Shown piece by piece: positions 39,596 to 48,724 of a stretch of DNA of 64,000 bases. The translations under genes and the position numbers were made by a program. This DNA is from Stakelama sediminis. GTDB lineage: Bacteria; Pseudomonadota; Alphaproteobacteria; Sphingomonadales; Sphingomonadaceae. The stretch covers positions 124,001 through 188,000 of the forward strand of contig NZ_JACIJI010000001.1 in assembly GCF_014199335.1 (NCBI RefSeq). The letters are read 5' to 3'. Position 1 is the stretch's first letter, and each line of letters begins with the position of its first letter. The notes beneath the pieces were generated by a model that saw nothing but the letters and a program-made list of their open reading frames with translations, made no database searches and was not told where the DNA came from.

Positions 39596-40402
39596 CTACA
39601 CCGAGGTCTGTCCATATTCCTGTCGCCGGATGGGGTGGCTGGACGACAGACCACCGTCGACCGCAATCGCCTGCCCGTTGATATAGCTTGCTTCGTCGGA
39701 GGCGAGGAAGGTGGCGACGCCGGCAAGTTCTTCCGCTTGCGCGCCGCGCCGTAACGGGTTGAGCTGGCCGATCCGGTCGCCCTTCCCCGCTTCGCGCGCT
39801 GCGTCGAAAATCGGCTGAGTCATCCCGGTTTCGGTCAGGCCGGGGCACAGCGCATTTACGCGCACATTCGATCCTGAAAGCTGTTGCGCGGCGACCTGCG
39901 CCAGATTGATGACACCCGCCTTTGACGCCGAATAGGCGGGCGACCCGGCCCCGGAACGTAGCCCCGCGACGCTGGCGGTCAGCACGATCGCGCCGCCGCC
40001 GCGCTCGGCAATATGCGGGGCGCCATGTTTGATCGCCAGAAACGGTCCGATAAGATTAACCCGCAGCACGTCGCTGAACAGCTCGACACTGGTATCGAAG
40101 ATATTGGCGAAGCCGCCCGAAATCCCGGCATTGGCGAACAGCACGTCCAGTCCACAAAACTGTTCGCACGCGGTGGCGATCATGCGCTCGACATCGCCCT
40201 CATTCCCTGCGTCCAGCGTCATCGCCAGCGCACGGCCCCCGGCATCGATGATCGCGCGCGCCGTCGCTTCGACCGACGCGTCCAGATCGGTCACCACCAC
40301 GCTGGCGCCCTCTCGCGCGAATTGCAGCGCCGCCGCGCGCCCGATGCCGGAGGCCGCGCCGGTGACGATCACCACCTTGTCCTGAAACCGCATTCCCGTC
40401 AT
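39596..40402 (-). CDS. Short-chain dehydrogenase/reductase
   Basis: This 268-residue classical SDR has the NAD(P) motif [15 protein letters not shown], the NAG motif in [10 protein letters not shown] and the catalytic YSASK (Ser-Tyr-Lys triad), ending in [14 protein letters not shown]. The D after the second strand (VVTDLD) suggests NAD(H) use. The ATG at 40402 overlaps the stop of the phosphotransferase gene by four bases, so the two are coupled. With the acyl-CoA dehydrogenase they form a three-gene operon. It probably oxidises a hydroxyacyl intermediate. Confidence 0.9.
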   Translation of the reverse strand: MTGMRFQDKVVIVTGAASGIGRAAALQFAREGASVVVTDLDASVEATARAIIDAGGRALAMTLDAGNEGDVERMIATACEQFCGLDVLFANAGISGGFANIFDTSVELFSDVLRVNLIGPFLAIKHGAPHIAERGGGAIVLTASVAGLRSGAGSPAYSASKAGVINLAQVAAQQLSGSNVRVNALCPGLTETGMTQPIFDAAREAGKGDRIGQLNPLRRGAQAEELAGVATFLASDEASYINGQAIAVDGGLSSSHPIRRQEYGQTSV

Positions 40403-41424
40403 GCCCCCGCCTTTTGCGCAAACTGCCATGCCGCATCGGCCAGAAACGGCACTTTCGCAGCCATCCCCTCTGCCTTTGCATTCGACGCGTTACCGTCCAG
40501 CCAGCGCTTCTTGATCCCCTGCACGATGCTCATCAGTCGGAAGAGATTATAGGCGAAATACCAGTTGAGGTCGGGCACGCTGTCGCGACCCGTGCGCGCG
40601 CAATAACGTTCGGTGATTGCGTCGAGCGTCGGAATGCCGCTGTCGCCCCCTGCCCTGCCTTTGATCCCGGCATTGCCCTCCGGCTCGGTTTCCCAGTTCA
40701 TCGCGAAATAGGCGAAATCGGCGAGCGGATCGCCCAGCGTCGACAATTCCCAGTCGAGCACCGCCAGGATGCGCGGCTCCTCAGCGGCAAAAATCATATT
40801 GTCGATGCGGTAATCGCCATGCACGATCGCACTGCGCGTCTGTGCGGGCACGGTGCGCGGCAGATAGTCGATCAGCCGCTCGACCGAAGGAATGTCGTCG
40901 GTCTGCGCCGCGCGATACTGCTTGGTCCAGCGCCCCACCTGCCGCTCAAAATAATTGCCGGGGCGACCATAATCACCCAGCCCCACTGACTCCGGATCAA
41001 TGGCATGGAGATCGGCAAGCGTATCGACCATCGCTTCATAATGCGCGCGGCGCTGGCCGGGCGCCATGTCGGGCAGCGTGCCGTCCCACAGCGTCCGTCC
41101 CTCGACCATCGCCATCACATAGAACATCGCGCCGATAACCTCGACATCCTCGCACAGAGCATAGGGACGCGGCACCGGAAAACCGGTCGGATGCAACGCC
41201 GCAATCAGCCGATATTCGCGGTCCACCGCATGGGCAGAAGGCAACAACGCACCGAATGGCTTGCGCCGCAGCACATAGCTGCCCTCCGGTGTATCCAGCC
41301 GATAAGTCGGATTGCTCTGCCCGCCGGAAAATTTGTGCGCCGTCACCGGCCCTGCGAAGCCCGCAACATGCTGCGTCATCCAGCCGGACAACCGTTCGAG
41401 ATCGAAATCCACCGCGTCGGTCAT
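40399..41424 (-). CDS. APH-family phosphotransferase (ACAD10/11- and LvaA-like)
   Basis: This 341-residue protein is a member of the aminoglycoside-phosphotransferase-like kinase fold. The catalytic loop [11 protein letters not shown] (Brenner motif, Asp about 215) and the metal-binding [18 protein letters not shown] are intact, with an early [12 protein letters not shown] nucleotide loop. The pairing with acyl-CoA dehydrogenase and SDR genes argues against antibiotic resistance. In human ACAD10/11 and in Pseudomonas LvaA the same fold phosphorylates 4-hydroxyacyl-CoA. It lies nine bases after the acyl-CoA dehydrogenase gene. Confidence 0.85.
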   Translation of the reverse strand: MTDAVDFDLERLSGWMTQHVAGFAGPVTAHKFSGGQSNPTYRLDTPEGSYVLRRKPFGALLPSAHAVDREYRLIAALHPTGFPVPRPYALCEDVEVIGAMFYVMAMVEGRTLWDGTLPDMAPGQRRAHYEAMVDTLADLHAIDPESVGLGDYGRPGNYFERQVGRWTKQYRAAQTDDIPSVERLIDYLPRTVPAQTRSAIVHGDYRIDNMIFAAEEPRILAVLDWELSTLGDPLADFAYFAMNWETEPEGNAGIKGRAGGDSGIPTLDAITERYCARTGRDSVPDLNWYFAYNLFRLMSIVQGIKKRWLDGNASNAKAEGMAAKVPFLADAAWQFAQKAGA

Positions 41425-41433
41425 TGCATCGCC

Positions 41434-42717
41434 TCAGCGCGCAACCGCAAGCTGGCCGCTATCGGGCCGGTCCACCTTGAACTCGGCATATTTGCCGAAC
41501 TCGTTGCGCGCGATGGCACGCGCATGCACCTCGTCGGGTCCATCGGCGAGCCTTAGCGTGCGGATACCCGCCCAGGCATAGGCCAGTCCGAAATCCTGGC
41601 ACACACCCGCACCGCCATGCGCCTGTATGGCGTCGTCGATGATCTGCAATGCCATCATCGGTGCCTGCACCTTGATCATCGCGATCTCGTTGCGCGCCGC
41701 CTTGTTGCCCGCCTTGTCCATCATATCGGCGGCTTTCAGGCAGAGCAGCCGCGTCATCTCGATATCGATGCGTGCACGCGCCACGCGCTGTTCCCATACC
41801 GAATGATCGGAAATGCGCTTGCCGAACGCTACCCGGCTCACCAGCCGCTTCGCCATCGCTGCGATCGCTTCCTCGGCCATGCCGATGGTGCGCATGCAAT
41901 GATGGATGCGCCCCGGCCCCAGCCGCCCCTGCGCAATTTCGAACCCTCGCCCTTCGCCCAGCAAGAGATTATCCACCGGCACCTGCACATTTTCGAGCAG
42001 GATTTCGGCATGCCCGTGCGGCGCATCGTCATAGCCGAAAACGTGCAGCATTCGCCTGATCGTTACGCCGGGCGTGTCGAGCGGAACGAGAATCTGGCTT
42101 TGCTGCGCATGCCGCGCCGCATCCGGATTGGTCTTGCCCATGACGATGGCAATCTTGCAGCGCGGATCGCCTGCGCCCGAAGACCACCATTTGCGGCCGT
42201 TGATGACATAATGGTCGCCGTCGCGCACCATGGAGGTTTCGATATTGGTCGCATCCGACGACGCCACCGCCGGTTCCGTCATCAGAAAGGCGGAGCGAAT
42301 TTCTCCCTCCATCAAGGGGCGCAGCCAGGCATCCTTTTGCGCGCGCGTACCGTAGCGGTGCAGCACTTCCATATTGCCGGTATCGGGCGCGGAACAGTTG
42401 AAACATTCGGACGCCCAGCCGATCCGCCCCATCTCCTCCGCGCATAACGCATATTCGAGGTTGCTGAGCTGCTCGCCTTCAAAGACAAAGCTGTCATCGA
42501 CATGCTGCTGCCCGGAATGCGGCGGCATGAAGAAATTCCACAGCCCCGCAGCTTTCGCTTCTTCCTTCACCTCCTCGATGACCGGGATGACCTTCCAGCG
42601 CTCTCCATTGGCGGATTGCGCGGCATAATCGGCCTGTCGCGGACGGATATGGGTTTCGATAAACGCCTTGACGCGATCCCGGAAATGCGTCTCGCGGTCG
42701 TTCAGCGTGAAATCCAT
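41434..42717 (-). CDS. Acyl-CoA dehydrogenase (ACAD10/11-like)
   Basis: This 427-residue flavoprotein has the acyl-CoA dehydrogenase layout: an N-terminal helical domain, a beta domain with [17 protein letters not shown] and [14 protein letters not shown], and a C-terminal helical domain ending with the [35 protein letters not shown] region. The length and the [10 protein letters not shown] motif resemble the ACAD10/11 group rather than short FadE types. It is the first gene of the operon with the kinase and the SDR. The regulator gene upstream is divergent. Confidence 0.9.
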   Translation of the reverse strand: MDFTLNDRETHFRDRVKAFIETHIRPRQADYAAQSANGERWKVIPVIEEVKEEAKAAGLWNFFMPPHSGQQHVDDSFVFEGEQLSNLEYALCAEEMGRIGWASECFNCSAPDTGNMEVLHRYGTRAQKDAWLRPLMEGEIRSAFLMTEPAVASSDATNIETSMVRDGDHYVINGRKWWSSGAGDPRCKIAIVMGKTNPDAARHAQQSQILVPLDTPGVTIRRMLHVFGYDDAPHGHAEILLENVQVPVDNLLLGEGRGFEIAQGRLGPGRIHHCMRTIGMAEEAIAAMAKRLVSRVAFGKRISDHSVWEQRVARARIDIEMTRLLCLKAADMMDKAGNKAARNEIAMIKVQAPMMALQIIDDAIQAHGGAGVCQDFGLAYAWAGIRTLRLADGPDEVHARAIARNEFGKYAEFKVDRPDSGQLAVAR

Positions 42718-42859
42718 CCTGCCTCTCCATATTTCGTCATTCGCCTATTGGTGTAGAGCGTACCCGACATTCGGTAAAGGGACTACAGTCAGCACAACTT
42801 CAGCAATTGAGGCCGGGTTTTCGGCGCTTTGTCGATGCCTAAAAAATGCTGGCCCTTCG

Positions 42860-42867
42860 AACCGGTT
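42860..42867. promoter_or_regulatory. Short palindrome upstream of the tandem-TetR gene
   Basis: AACCGGTT is a perfect 8-bp palindrome 16 bp before the regulator start, in the 166-bp divergent promoter gap. It could be part of an operator. The evidence is only symmetry and position. Confidence 0.25.
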
Positions 42868-42883
42868 TTGCTAATCTGGCGAA

Positions 42884-44128
42884 ATGACCGCGACAGAAAC
42901 CGTTGGAGAGAAGGCCGAAAGCGGAACCCGCCGCTTTCGTGCGAAGCGTGATGCGATCCTGTCGGCCGCCGCCGATGCGATCAACGAACATAGTGCAAAG
43001 GGCATGACCTTTGCCGATGTTGCGCAGCGTGTGGGCCTCAACACCACCAGCGTCACCTATTATTTCAAGCGCAAGGAAGATCTGGCCGCCGCCTGCTTTC
43101 AGAAAACGCTCGATCTGCTCAACGCCATGCTGGCCGAGGCGCTGGAGGAACCGACGCCGGAACGGCGCGTCGAACGGCTGCTGACGATTAATATGGAGCG
43201 GCTCAAGCGTGTCGAGGCGGGGGAGGAACGCGACTTCGCCATCCTGTCCGACCTGCGCGCGATGGAAGGGCCCCTGCAACAGGAATTGCTGACCGGCTGG
43301 CGCGGCGTTTTCCGCACGACACGGACATTATGGGGCGATCCGGCCTCTGAGGCGCACAAGGCGCTGTTCGGCGCGCGCGCGCATGTCCTGCTCGAAAACA
43401 TCTTCTGGCTGCCCGCCTGGCTCGACCGCTATCAACCCGAACAATATGACCGGGTTTGTGAGCGGTTGATGGACGTGTTCCGGCGCGGCATTGCGCTCGA
43501 CAAGGCACCATGGACGCCCGCCCTGCTCGACGTTGCCTATGAGGAACCGGAACCGGGACGCGAAGCGTTTCTGGTCGCCGCCACCCGGCTGATCAACGAA
43601 CTGGGCTATCGCGGGGCGTCCGTGCAGAAGATCGCGTCCGAACTCAACGTGACGAAGGGCAGCTTCTACCATCATCTCGATGCCAAGGACGATCTGGTCA
43701 TCGAATGCTATAAACGCAGTTTCGACACGATTATCGAAGCGCAGCGGGAAGCGGATGCCGCCGGGGGCAGCCACTGGCAACGGCTGGCCTCGATGATCGC
43801 ATCATTGCTCGATATCCAGTTTTCGGAACACAGTCCGTTGCTGCGCAGCACCGCACTCACCGGCCTGCCTTCGGGCGTGCGACAGGGCCTGATCGACCGG
43901 TCGAACCGCATTGCACGCCGCTATGCCGGGACGATGATCGACGGCATCAGCGAAGGATCGATCCGCGCAATCGACCCGCTGGTCGCCAGCCAAGTGCTGA
44001 TGGCGGCGCAGAATGCCGCGTTCGACCTGCGCAAATGGGCGTCGGCCATGCCGCGTGAAAAGGCCGTCGCCTTCTACGCTTCGACCATCGCCTTCGGCAT
44101 GTTCGACGACCGGTTTGTCGAAGACTGA
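42884..44128 (+). CDS. Tandem TetR-family regulator (two HTH units)
   Basis: This 414-residue protein contains two complete TetR-type halves. The first HTH (MTFADVAQRVGLNTTSVTYY, about residues 42-70) is followed by a ligand-domain region. The second HTH (GASVQKIASELNVTKGSFYH, about 245-270) begins a second TetR unit that runs to the end. Normal TetR proteins are about 200 residues and act as dimers. This fusion could bind as a pseudo-dimer with two different ligand pockets. It is divergent from the acyl-CoA dehydrogenase operon and probably controls it. Confidence 0.85.
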   Translation: MTATETVGEKAESGTRRFRAKRDAILSAAADAINEHSAKGMTFADVAQRVGLNTTSVTYYFKRKEDLAAACFQKTLDLLNAMLAEALEEPTPERRVERLLTINMERLKRVEAGEERDFAILSDLRAMEGPLQQELLTGWRGVFRTTRTLWGDPASEAHKALFGARAHVLLENIFWLPAWLDRYQPEQYDRVCERLMDVFRRGIALDKAPWTPALLDVAYEEPEPGREAFLVAATRLINELGYRGASVQKIASELNVTKGSFYHHLDAKDDLVIECYKRSFDTIIEAQREADAAGGSHWQRLASMIASLLDIQFSEHSPLLRSTALTGLPSGVRQGLIDRSNRIARRYAGTMIDGISEGSIRAIDPLVASQVLMAAQNAAFDLRKWASAMPREKAVAFYASTIAFGMFDDRFVED

Positions 44129-44222
44129 ACGCCGCGTGCGGTCTGCCGGAACCGCGACGGTCGGTTGCATCTTCCTGCCGCCCTTCCCATCTGCCTGACC
44201 TCCCCATCAGGCAGGAACCGTC

Positions 44223-44921
44223 ATGATCGATCTGCACTATTGGCCCACCCCCAACGGCCATAAGATTACGCTTTTTCTGGAAGAAACCGGCCTCGACTAC
44301 ACCATCCGCCCGGTGAATATCGGCACGGGTGAGCAGTTCAGGCCCGACTTTCTGAAAATCGCGCCCAACAACCGGATGCCCGCGATTGTCGACCATGAAC
44401 CGAAGGACGGCGGAGAACCGGTAGCCATCTTCGAATCGGGGGCGATCCTGCTCTATCTCGCGGAAAAGACCGGTCGGTTTCTGCCGAGCGACATTCACGG
44501 CCGCTATACGGTGATACAATGGCTGATGTGGCAGATGGGCGGGCTTGGCCCGATGCTGGGGCAGAACCATCATTTCAGCCGCTATGCCCCTGAAAAGATC
44601 GATTATGCCGTCAACCGCTATGTGAATGAGACCAACCGGTTGTACGGCGTGCTCGACCGGCAACTGGCGGGGCGCGATTTCATCGCCGGCGATTATTCGA
44701 TCGCCGACATGGCCTGTTACCCCTGGATCGTTCCCTATGAAGCGCAGGGACAGAAGCTGGAGGATTTTCCCAACCTCGCCCGCTGGTTCAATGCCATTGC
44801 CGAGCGCCCGGCGACGAAGCGCGCCTATGCCAGGGGTGAGGAAATCCGCCCGTCCGACGCACCGATGACCGAGGAACAGAAGAAAATTCTGTTCGGTCAG
44901 AATGCCCAATCCGGGCGGTAA
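44223..44921 (+). CDS. Glutathione S-transferase, Ure2p/YfcG-like (nu class)
   Basis: This 232-residue protein has a thioredoxin-like N-terminal domain starting WPTPNGHKITLFLEETGLDY and the glutathione site FESGAILLYLAEKTGRFLP. The helical C-terminal domain follows (AGDYSIADMACYPW). The N-terminal PTPNGHK signature is that of YfcG/YghU-type enzymes with disulfide-bond reductase activity. It is separated from the regulator by 94 bp and may have its own promoter. Confidence 0.9.
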   Translation: MIDLHYWPTPNGHKITLFLEETGLDYTIRPVNIGTGEQFRPDFLKIAPNNRMPAIVDHEPKDGGEPVAIFESGAILLYLAEKTGRFLPSDIHGRYTVIQWLMWQMGGLGPMLGQNHHFSRYAPEKIDYAVNRYVNETNRLYGVLDRQLAGRDFIAGDYSIADMACYPWIVPYEAQGQKLEDFPNLARWFNAIAERPATKRAYARGEEIRPSDAPMTEEQKKILFGQNAQSGR

Positions 44922-44936
44922 GAGGCTGTACGTATC

Positions 44937-44956
44937 TTGCGACAATTTGCGACAAT
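44937..44956 (+). promoter_or_regulatory. Tandem 10-bp direct repeat upstream of the EF-hand gene
   Basis: TTGCGACAAT occurs twice without a gap, 90 bp before the EF-hand gene. Direct repeats with a 10-bp period are the usual binding layout of OmpR-type regulators, and an OmpR-type regulator is encoded 920 bp downstream. Confidence 0.45.
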
Positions 44957-45046
44957 TTTCCGCTGATCTGACAACAAGATGTGACAGCCATGGGCGAAAA
45001 CCTTTCCATCGCGGAACCCCCGCGCACTGTGAAAGGACGAAATATC

Positions 45047-45763
45047 ATGAAGAAACTGTTTCTCGGCGTGGCACTGGGTGCGACTGCGCTTACCGGCATC
45101 ACCAGCGCCGCGATTGCGGCTCAGAATGCGCCCACTGCTCAAACGCACAAGATGGATCGCAACCGCACCGTCACGCGCAGCGAAGCGATGGCTCGCGCCG
45201 ACGCAATGTTCGCTAAGATGGATGCCAACCATGACGGCAAGCTGACCATTGAGGAAGCACGCGCCGCGCGCAAGGCGATGGGCAAGAAGTTCCACAAGGG
45301 CATGCGCGGCCGCATGATGAAGCAGGCCGATACCAATGGGGACGGCACCGTTTCCCCTGAAGAGCGTCAGGCGATGCGCGCGAAGATGATGGCGCGTTTC
45401 GACACCAACGGCGACGGCACGGTTTCTCAGGCCGAACGTCAGGCCGCCCGCGCCCAGTTCAAGGGCAAACATGACGGCGAAATGAAGGGCCACCGTCACG
45501 GCCATCGCCATCATGGCGACCGCATGGTGAAGATGTTCACCCGCGCCGACACCAACAAGGACGGCGTGGTCAGCAAACAGGAGTTCGAGGCCGCGGCACT
45601 GAAACGCTTCGACCGGATGGACCTGAACCATGACGGCACGGTCACGCCGGCAGAGCGCCAGCAGGTGCATGCACAGATGAAGGCCAAGCGGCAGGAAATG
45701 CGCGCCAAGCACAAGCAATGGCAGGGCCAGAACAAGCCGCAGCCCGTACCACAGGGCAACTGA
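45047..45763 (+). CDS. Exported EF-hand calcium-binding protein with five loops
   Basis: This 238-residue protein has a signal peptide (LFLGVALGATALTGITSAAIAA) and five canonical EF-hand loops: DANHDGKLTIEE, DTNGDGTVSPEE, DTNGDGTVSQAE, DTNKDGVVSKQE and DLNHDGTVTPAE. A His-rich segment (HRHGHRHHGD) sits between the third and fourth. Such secreted proteins bind calcium in the periplasm. GAAAGGA precedes the ATG at 45047. A response regulator and histidine kinase follow after an intrinsic terminator. Confidence 0.9.
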   Translation: MKKLFLGVALGATALTGITSAAIAAQNAPTAQTHKMDRNRTVTRSEAMARADAMFAKMDANHDGKLTIEEARAARKAMGKKFHKGMRGRMMKQADTNGDGTVSPEERQAMRAKMMARFDTNGDGTVSQAERQAARAQFKGKHDGEMKGHRHGHRHHGDRMVKMFTRADTNKDGVVSKQEFEAAALKRFDRMDLNHDGTVTPAERQQVHAQMKAKRQEMRAKHKQWQGQNKPQPVPQGN

Positions 45764-45770
45764 TCCCCGA

Positions 45771-45802
45771 GCCGGACGGTTACTCCCCCTGGTCCGTCCG
45801 GC
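45771..45802 (+). terminator. Perfect 9-bp hairpin after the EF-hand gene
   Basis: GCCGGACGG pairs with CCGTCCGGC, followed by CTTTA. It starts eight bases after the stop and is backed up by a second hairpin at 45815. Confidence 0.6.
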
Positions 45803-45814
45803 CTTTACCTGAAA

Positions 45815-45853
45815 GCGGGGTGCGGCATTTCGTCGCACCCCGCCCTCTTTTCC
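45815..45853 (+). terminator. Intrinsic terminator upstream of the response regulator
   Basis: GCGGGGTGCG pairs exactly with CGCACCCCGC, followed by CCTCTTTTCCC. It should separate the EF-hand transcript from the two-component genes, which start 23 bp later. Confidence 0.7.
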
Positions 45854-45875
45854 CGACGCCAGGATGTGCTAGCTC

Positions 45876-46601
45876 ATGGACATGCCCGAAACTCCGCACC
45901 TGTTGCTTGTCGATGACGAACGCTCGATCCGGGAGCCGCTCGCCCAATATCTCACCAAGCAGGGTTTCCGTATAACGCAGGTCGGCGATGCCGAAGCGGC
46001 GCGTGCGCGGCTTAACGCCTATGCCATCGATCTGGTCATTCTCGACATCATGATGCCGGGTGAGGACGGGCTGAGCCTGTGTCGCCATATCCGCGCGACC
46101 AGCGAGACGCCGGTCATCCTGCTCACCGCCAAGACCGAAGAGACGGATCGCATCGTCGGGCTGGAAATGGGCGCCGACGATTATGTCGTGAAGCCCTTTT
46201 CGCCGCGCGAACTCGCCGCCCGCATCAAGGTCGTGCTGCGCCGGATGGAAGCGGGCGGCACACGCCAACATGCCGACGAAAGCGGTTCCTACGCCTTTGC
46301 CGGGTGGGTGCTGAAAACCAGCGAACGCACGCTGGTCGACCGCGAAGGGGTGACGGTACCGCTGTCCACCGGCGAATATAATCTGTTGCTGGCGCTGGTG
46401 ACGCGTCCCCGACAGGTGCTGACGCGCGACCAGTTGCTCGACCTGACCCAGGGACGAGAGGCCGCCGCCTTCGACCGCGCGATCGACAATCAGGTCAGCC
46501 GGTTGCGCAAGAAAATCGAAGCCGATGCCAAGAACCCGGAAATCGTGAAAACCGTCTGGGGCGGCGGATATACTCTGTCTGCGGAAGTAACCCGGCTGTG
46601 A
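45876..46601 (+). CDS. OmpR-family response regulator
   Basis: This 241-residue regulator has a receiver domain with acidic residues in LLLVDDERS, the phospho-acceptor Asp in LVILDIMMPGEDG and the Lys in YVVKPFSPREL. The C-terminal winged-helix DNA-binding domain spans about 135-235 (LSTGEYNLLLALVTRPRQVL to VWGGGYTLSAEV). Its stop overlaps the GTG start of the kinase gene, so they form one system. The stimulus is unknown; the EF-hand neighbour suggests divalent cations. Confidence 0.94.
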   Translation: MDMPETPHLLLVDDERSIREPLAQYLTKQGFRITQVGDAEAARARLNAYAIDLVILDIMMPGEDGLSLCRHIRATSETPVILLTAKTEETDRIVGLEMGADDYVVKPFSPRELAARIKVVLRRMEAGGTRQHADESGSYAFAGWVLKTSERTLVDREGVTVPLSTGEYNLLLALVTRPRQVLTRDQLLDLTQGREAAAFDRAIDNQVSRLRKKIEADAKNPEIVKTVWGGGYTLSAEVTRL

Positions 46602-47944
46602 AAGCGCCCTCCCTCCTGCCGCGCAGCCTTGCGGGGCAGCTGGCGATGCTCGTCGCCATCGCGCTGTTTCTGGCGCAATCGATCAACTTCGCGCTGCTGC
46701 TCAGCGGCAGGAGACAGCTACGTCAGGCGCAGTTCGTCACGCCGGTCGTCAACCGCGTGGTCGACACGCTGGAGCGGGATCGCGGCACTCCCATGCCGTT
46801 TCAGGATCGCTGGCACAGCCGTATCCGGATCGCGGCCAGTGATCCGGTAACGCCGGACATGCAGTCGTCCGACAAGGTGGAAGACGCCGTCCGCAAGGGG
46901 CTGAAAGAATCTGATATTTCCTTCACGACCGTTCATGCCGGCATTGGCAAAATCGGCGAGCGACAGCATCTGAACGACAGAAGGCGCAACTCCCGCTTTG
47001 CCCGGTATGATCGCGAACTGCGTGTCGGCGTTCAGGTCGAAGGCCGGGGCTGGTTTACCTTCCGGGCGCCCTGGCCGCGCGGCGACGTGACCTTGCTCTG
47101 GCCGCTGATCGCACAGACTCTGATCCTCTACATCATCACGCTGGTGCCGCTGCTATGGGTGGGGCGTCGCATGGCGCGTCCGCTCCAGTCGCTGGCAACC
47201 GCAGCACGGCAATTCGATCCATCGGCCAAGGTCGATCCACTGGAGGAACACGGGCCGGAGGATGTCCGCGCCGTCACCCGTGCGTTTAACGGGCTGAGCG
47301 ACCGGGTACGCGCGATGCTGGAGGAAAAGGACCGGATGCTCGGCGCCATCGGTCATGATCTGCGCACCCCGCTCGCGGCCCTTCGTGTGCGGATCGAGTC
47401 GGTTGAGGACGAGCAGGACCGCGCGCGCATGGCCGATATCATCGAGGAGATGAATCACACGCTGGAGGATATTCTCTCGCTCGCCCGGCTGGGTCGTCCC
47501 AGCGAAGCGGCGACCGAGGTTGACCTGTCGGCGCTCGTCGACGCGGTGGTCGAGGATTTTCGCGATATCGGCGCGGACGTGACGGCAGAGGAAAGCCCGC
47601 GCCTGCCCATTCGCCTGCGCCCCGCCCTGATGCGGCGCGCGGTTCGCAACCTGATCGAAAATGCCGTTAAATACGGGGTCAGCGCAGAAGTCCGGCTGGT
47701 ACCCTCGCCACAGGAAGTGCGGATCGAAATCGCCGATCACGGCCCCGGCATTCCACCCGACAAGCTGGCGGCGGTGTTCGACCCGTTCACACGTCTGGAA
47801 AGTTCCCGCAATCGCGAAACCGGCGGCATCGGACTGGGACTGGCTCTGGCACGGGCGATTGTGCACGATGCGGGCGGTGAAATCCTGCTCGACAATCGCG
47901 ACGGCGGCGGCCTGCTGGCGACAATCCGCCTGCCGCGCGGATAA
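46598..47944 (+). CDS. Sensor histidine kinase
   Basis: This 448-residue kinase has two membrane helices (about 15-32 and 165-187) around a periplasmic region of about 130 residues that is rich in Arg and His. A HAMP domain follows, then the phospho-acceptor motif AIGHDLRTPLAALR, and the catalytic domain with NLIENAVKYG, DHGPGIP and GGIGLGLALARAIV. The GTG start overlaps the regulator's stop. The periplasmic part is not a recognisable Cache or PAS domain by eye. Confidence 0.93.
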   Translation: MKAPSLLPRSLAGQLAMLVAIALFLAQSINFALLLSGRRQLRQAQFVTPVVNRVVDTLERDRGTPMPFQDRWHSRIRIAASDPVTPDMQSSDKVEDAVRKGLKESDISFTTVHAGIGKIGERQHLNDRRRNSRFARYDRELRVGVQVEGRGWFTFRAPWPRGDVTLLWPLIAQTLILYIITLVPLLWVGRRMARPLQSLATAARQFDPSAKVDPLEEHGPEDVRAVTRAFNGLSDRVRAMLEEKDRMLGAIGHDLRTPLAALRVRIESVEDEQDRARMADIIEEMNHTLEDILSLARLGRPSEAATEVDLSALVDAVVEDFRDIGADVTAEESPRLPIRLRPALMRRAVRNLIENAVKYGVSAEVRLVPSPQEVRIEIADHGPGIPPDKLAAVFDPFTRLESSRNRETGGIGLGLALARAIVHDAGGEILLDNRDGGGLLATIRLPRG

Positions 47945-48003
47945 ATGGCGACGGACCCGAAGGCGGCTTCGGTCGTTCAGGACAAAGGAACGATGGGGCG
48001 GGA

Positions 48004-48696
48004 ATGATCAAGGTCGCCAGTTACAACATGCACAAATCGGTCGGCACCGACCGCCGCCGCAACCCGGAACGCACCTTGCACGTACTGTGCGAAGTCGATG
48101 CCGATGTCATTGCTTTGCAGGAGGCAGACCGCCGGCTCGGCCGCCGCGCCAGCGTCATTTCACCCCATTTACTGGAAGAACACACTCCCTGGAAACCGGT
48201 ACCCGTCACCATGCGGGCGGCCAGCATGGGCTGGCACGGCAATGTCCTGCTGGTGCGCAAGGATGCGCAGATCGTGGATTGCGAGCCGATTCACCTGCCG
48301 ACGCTGGAACCGCGCGGTGCGGTCGCCGCCGACGTCCGCATCAACGGCACGATGATCCGGGTCGTTGGTATGCACCTTGACCTTTCCGGGTTGTGGCGGC
48401 GGCGGCAGGCACATGCGATCCTTGCGCATATCGATGCTGCCGCGACTCCGCTGCCGACGGTGATGATGGGCGACCTCAACGAATGGAGCCGGCGATCCGG
48501 CTGCCTGCGCGATTTCGCGCGCGACTTCACGCTCGCCGATTGCGGTGCCAGCTTCCATGCGCGCAGACCGGTGGGCAGGCTCGACCGGATCATGGCATCG
48601 CGTGACCTGACCATCGTCGATGCGGGCGTGCATGACAGCGCGGCGGCACGCACCGCTTCCGATCACTTGCCGATCTGGGCTAAGGTGAAGCTGTAA
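48004..48696 (+). CDS. Endonuclease/exonuclease/phosphatase (EEP) family protein
   Basis: This 230-residue protein shows the DNase I-like fold: VASYNMHKSVGTD at the start, the metal-binding Glu in VIALQEADRR, MMGDLNEWSRR in the middle and the final SDHLPIWAKV. Members cleave nucleic acids, phosphoinositides or sphingomyelin-type lipids. No signal peptide is seen, so it acts in the cytoplasm. It lies 28 bases before the patatin-like gene, which suggests a shared transcript and perhaps a role in lipid turnover. Confidence 0.85.
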   Translation: MIKVASYNMHKSVGTDRRRNPERTLHVLCEVDADVIALQEADRRLGRRASVISPHLLEEHTPWKPVPVTMRAASMGWHGNVLLVRKDAQIVDCEPIHLPTLEPRGAVAADVRINGTMIRVVGMHLDLSGLWRRRQAHAILAHIDAAATPLPTVMMGDLNEWSRRSGCLRDFARDFTLADCGASFHARRPVGRLDRIMASRDLTIVDAGVHDSAAARTASDHLPIWAKVKL

Positions 48697-48724
48697 CGAT
48701 ACAAACGGAACCGGGTTGACGGGG

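Noticed and set aside
40399-41424. Aminoglycoside-resistance kinase
   Set aside because: The fold matches, but operon partners are an acyl-CoA dehydrogenase and an SDR, so a metabolic kinase is more likely.
45815-45853. Hairpin as a riboswitch for the response regulator
   Set aside because: It is a simple 10-bp stem with a T-rich end, best explained as a terminator.
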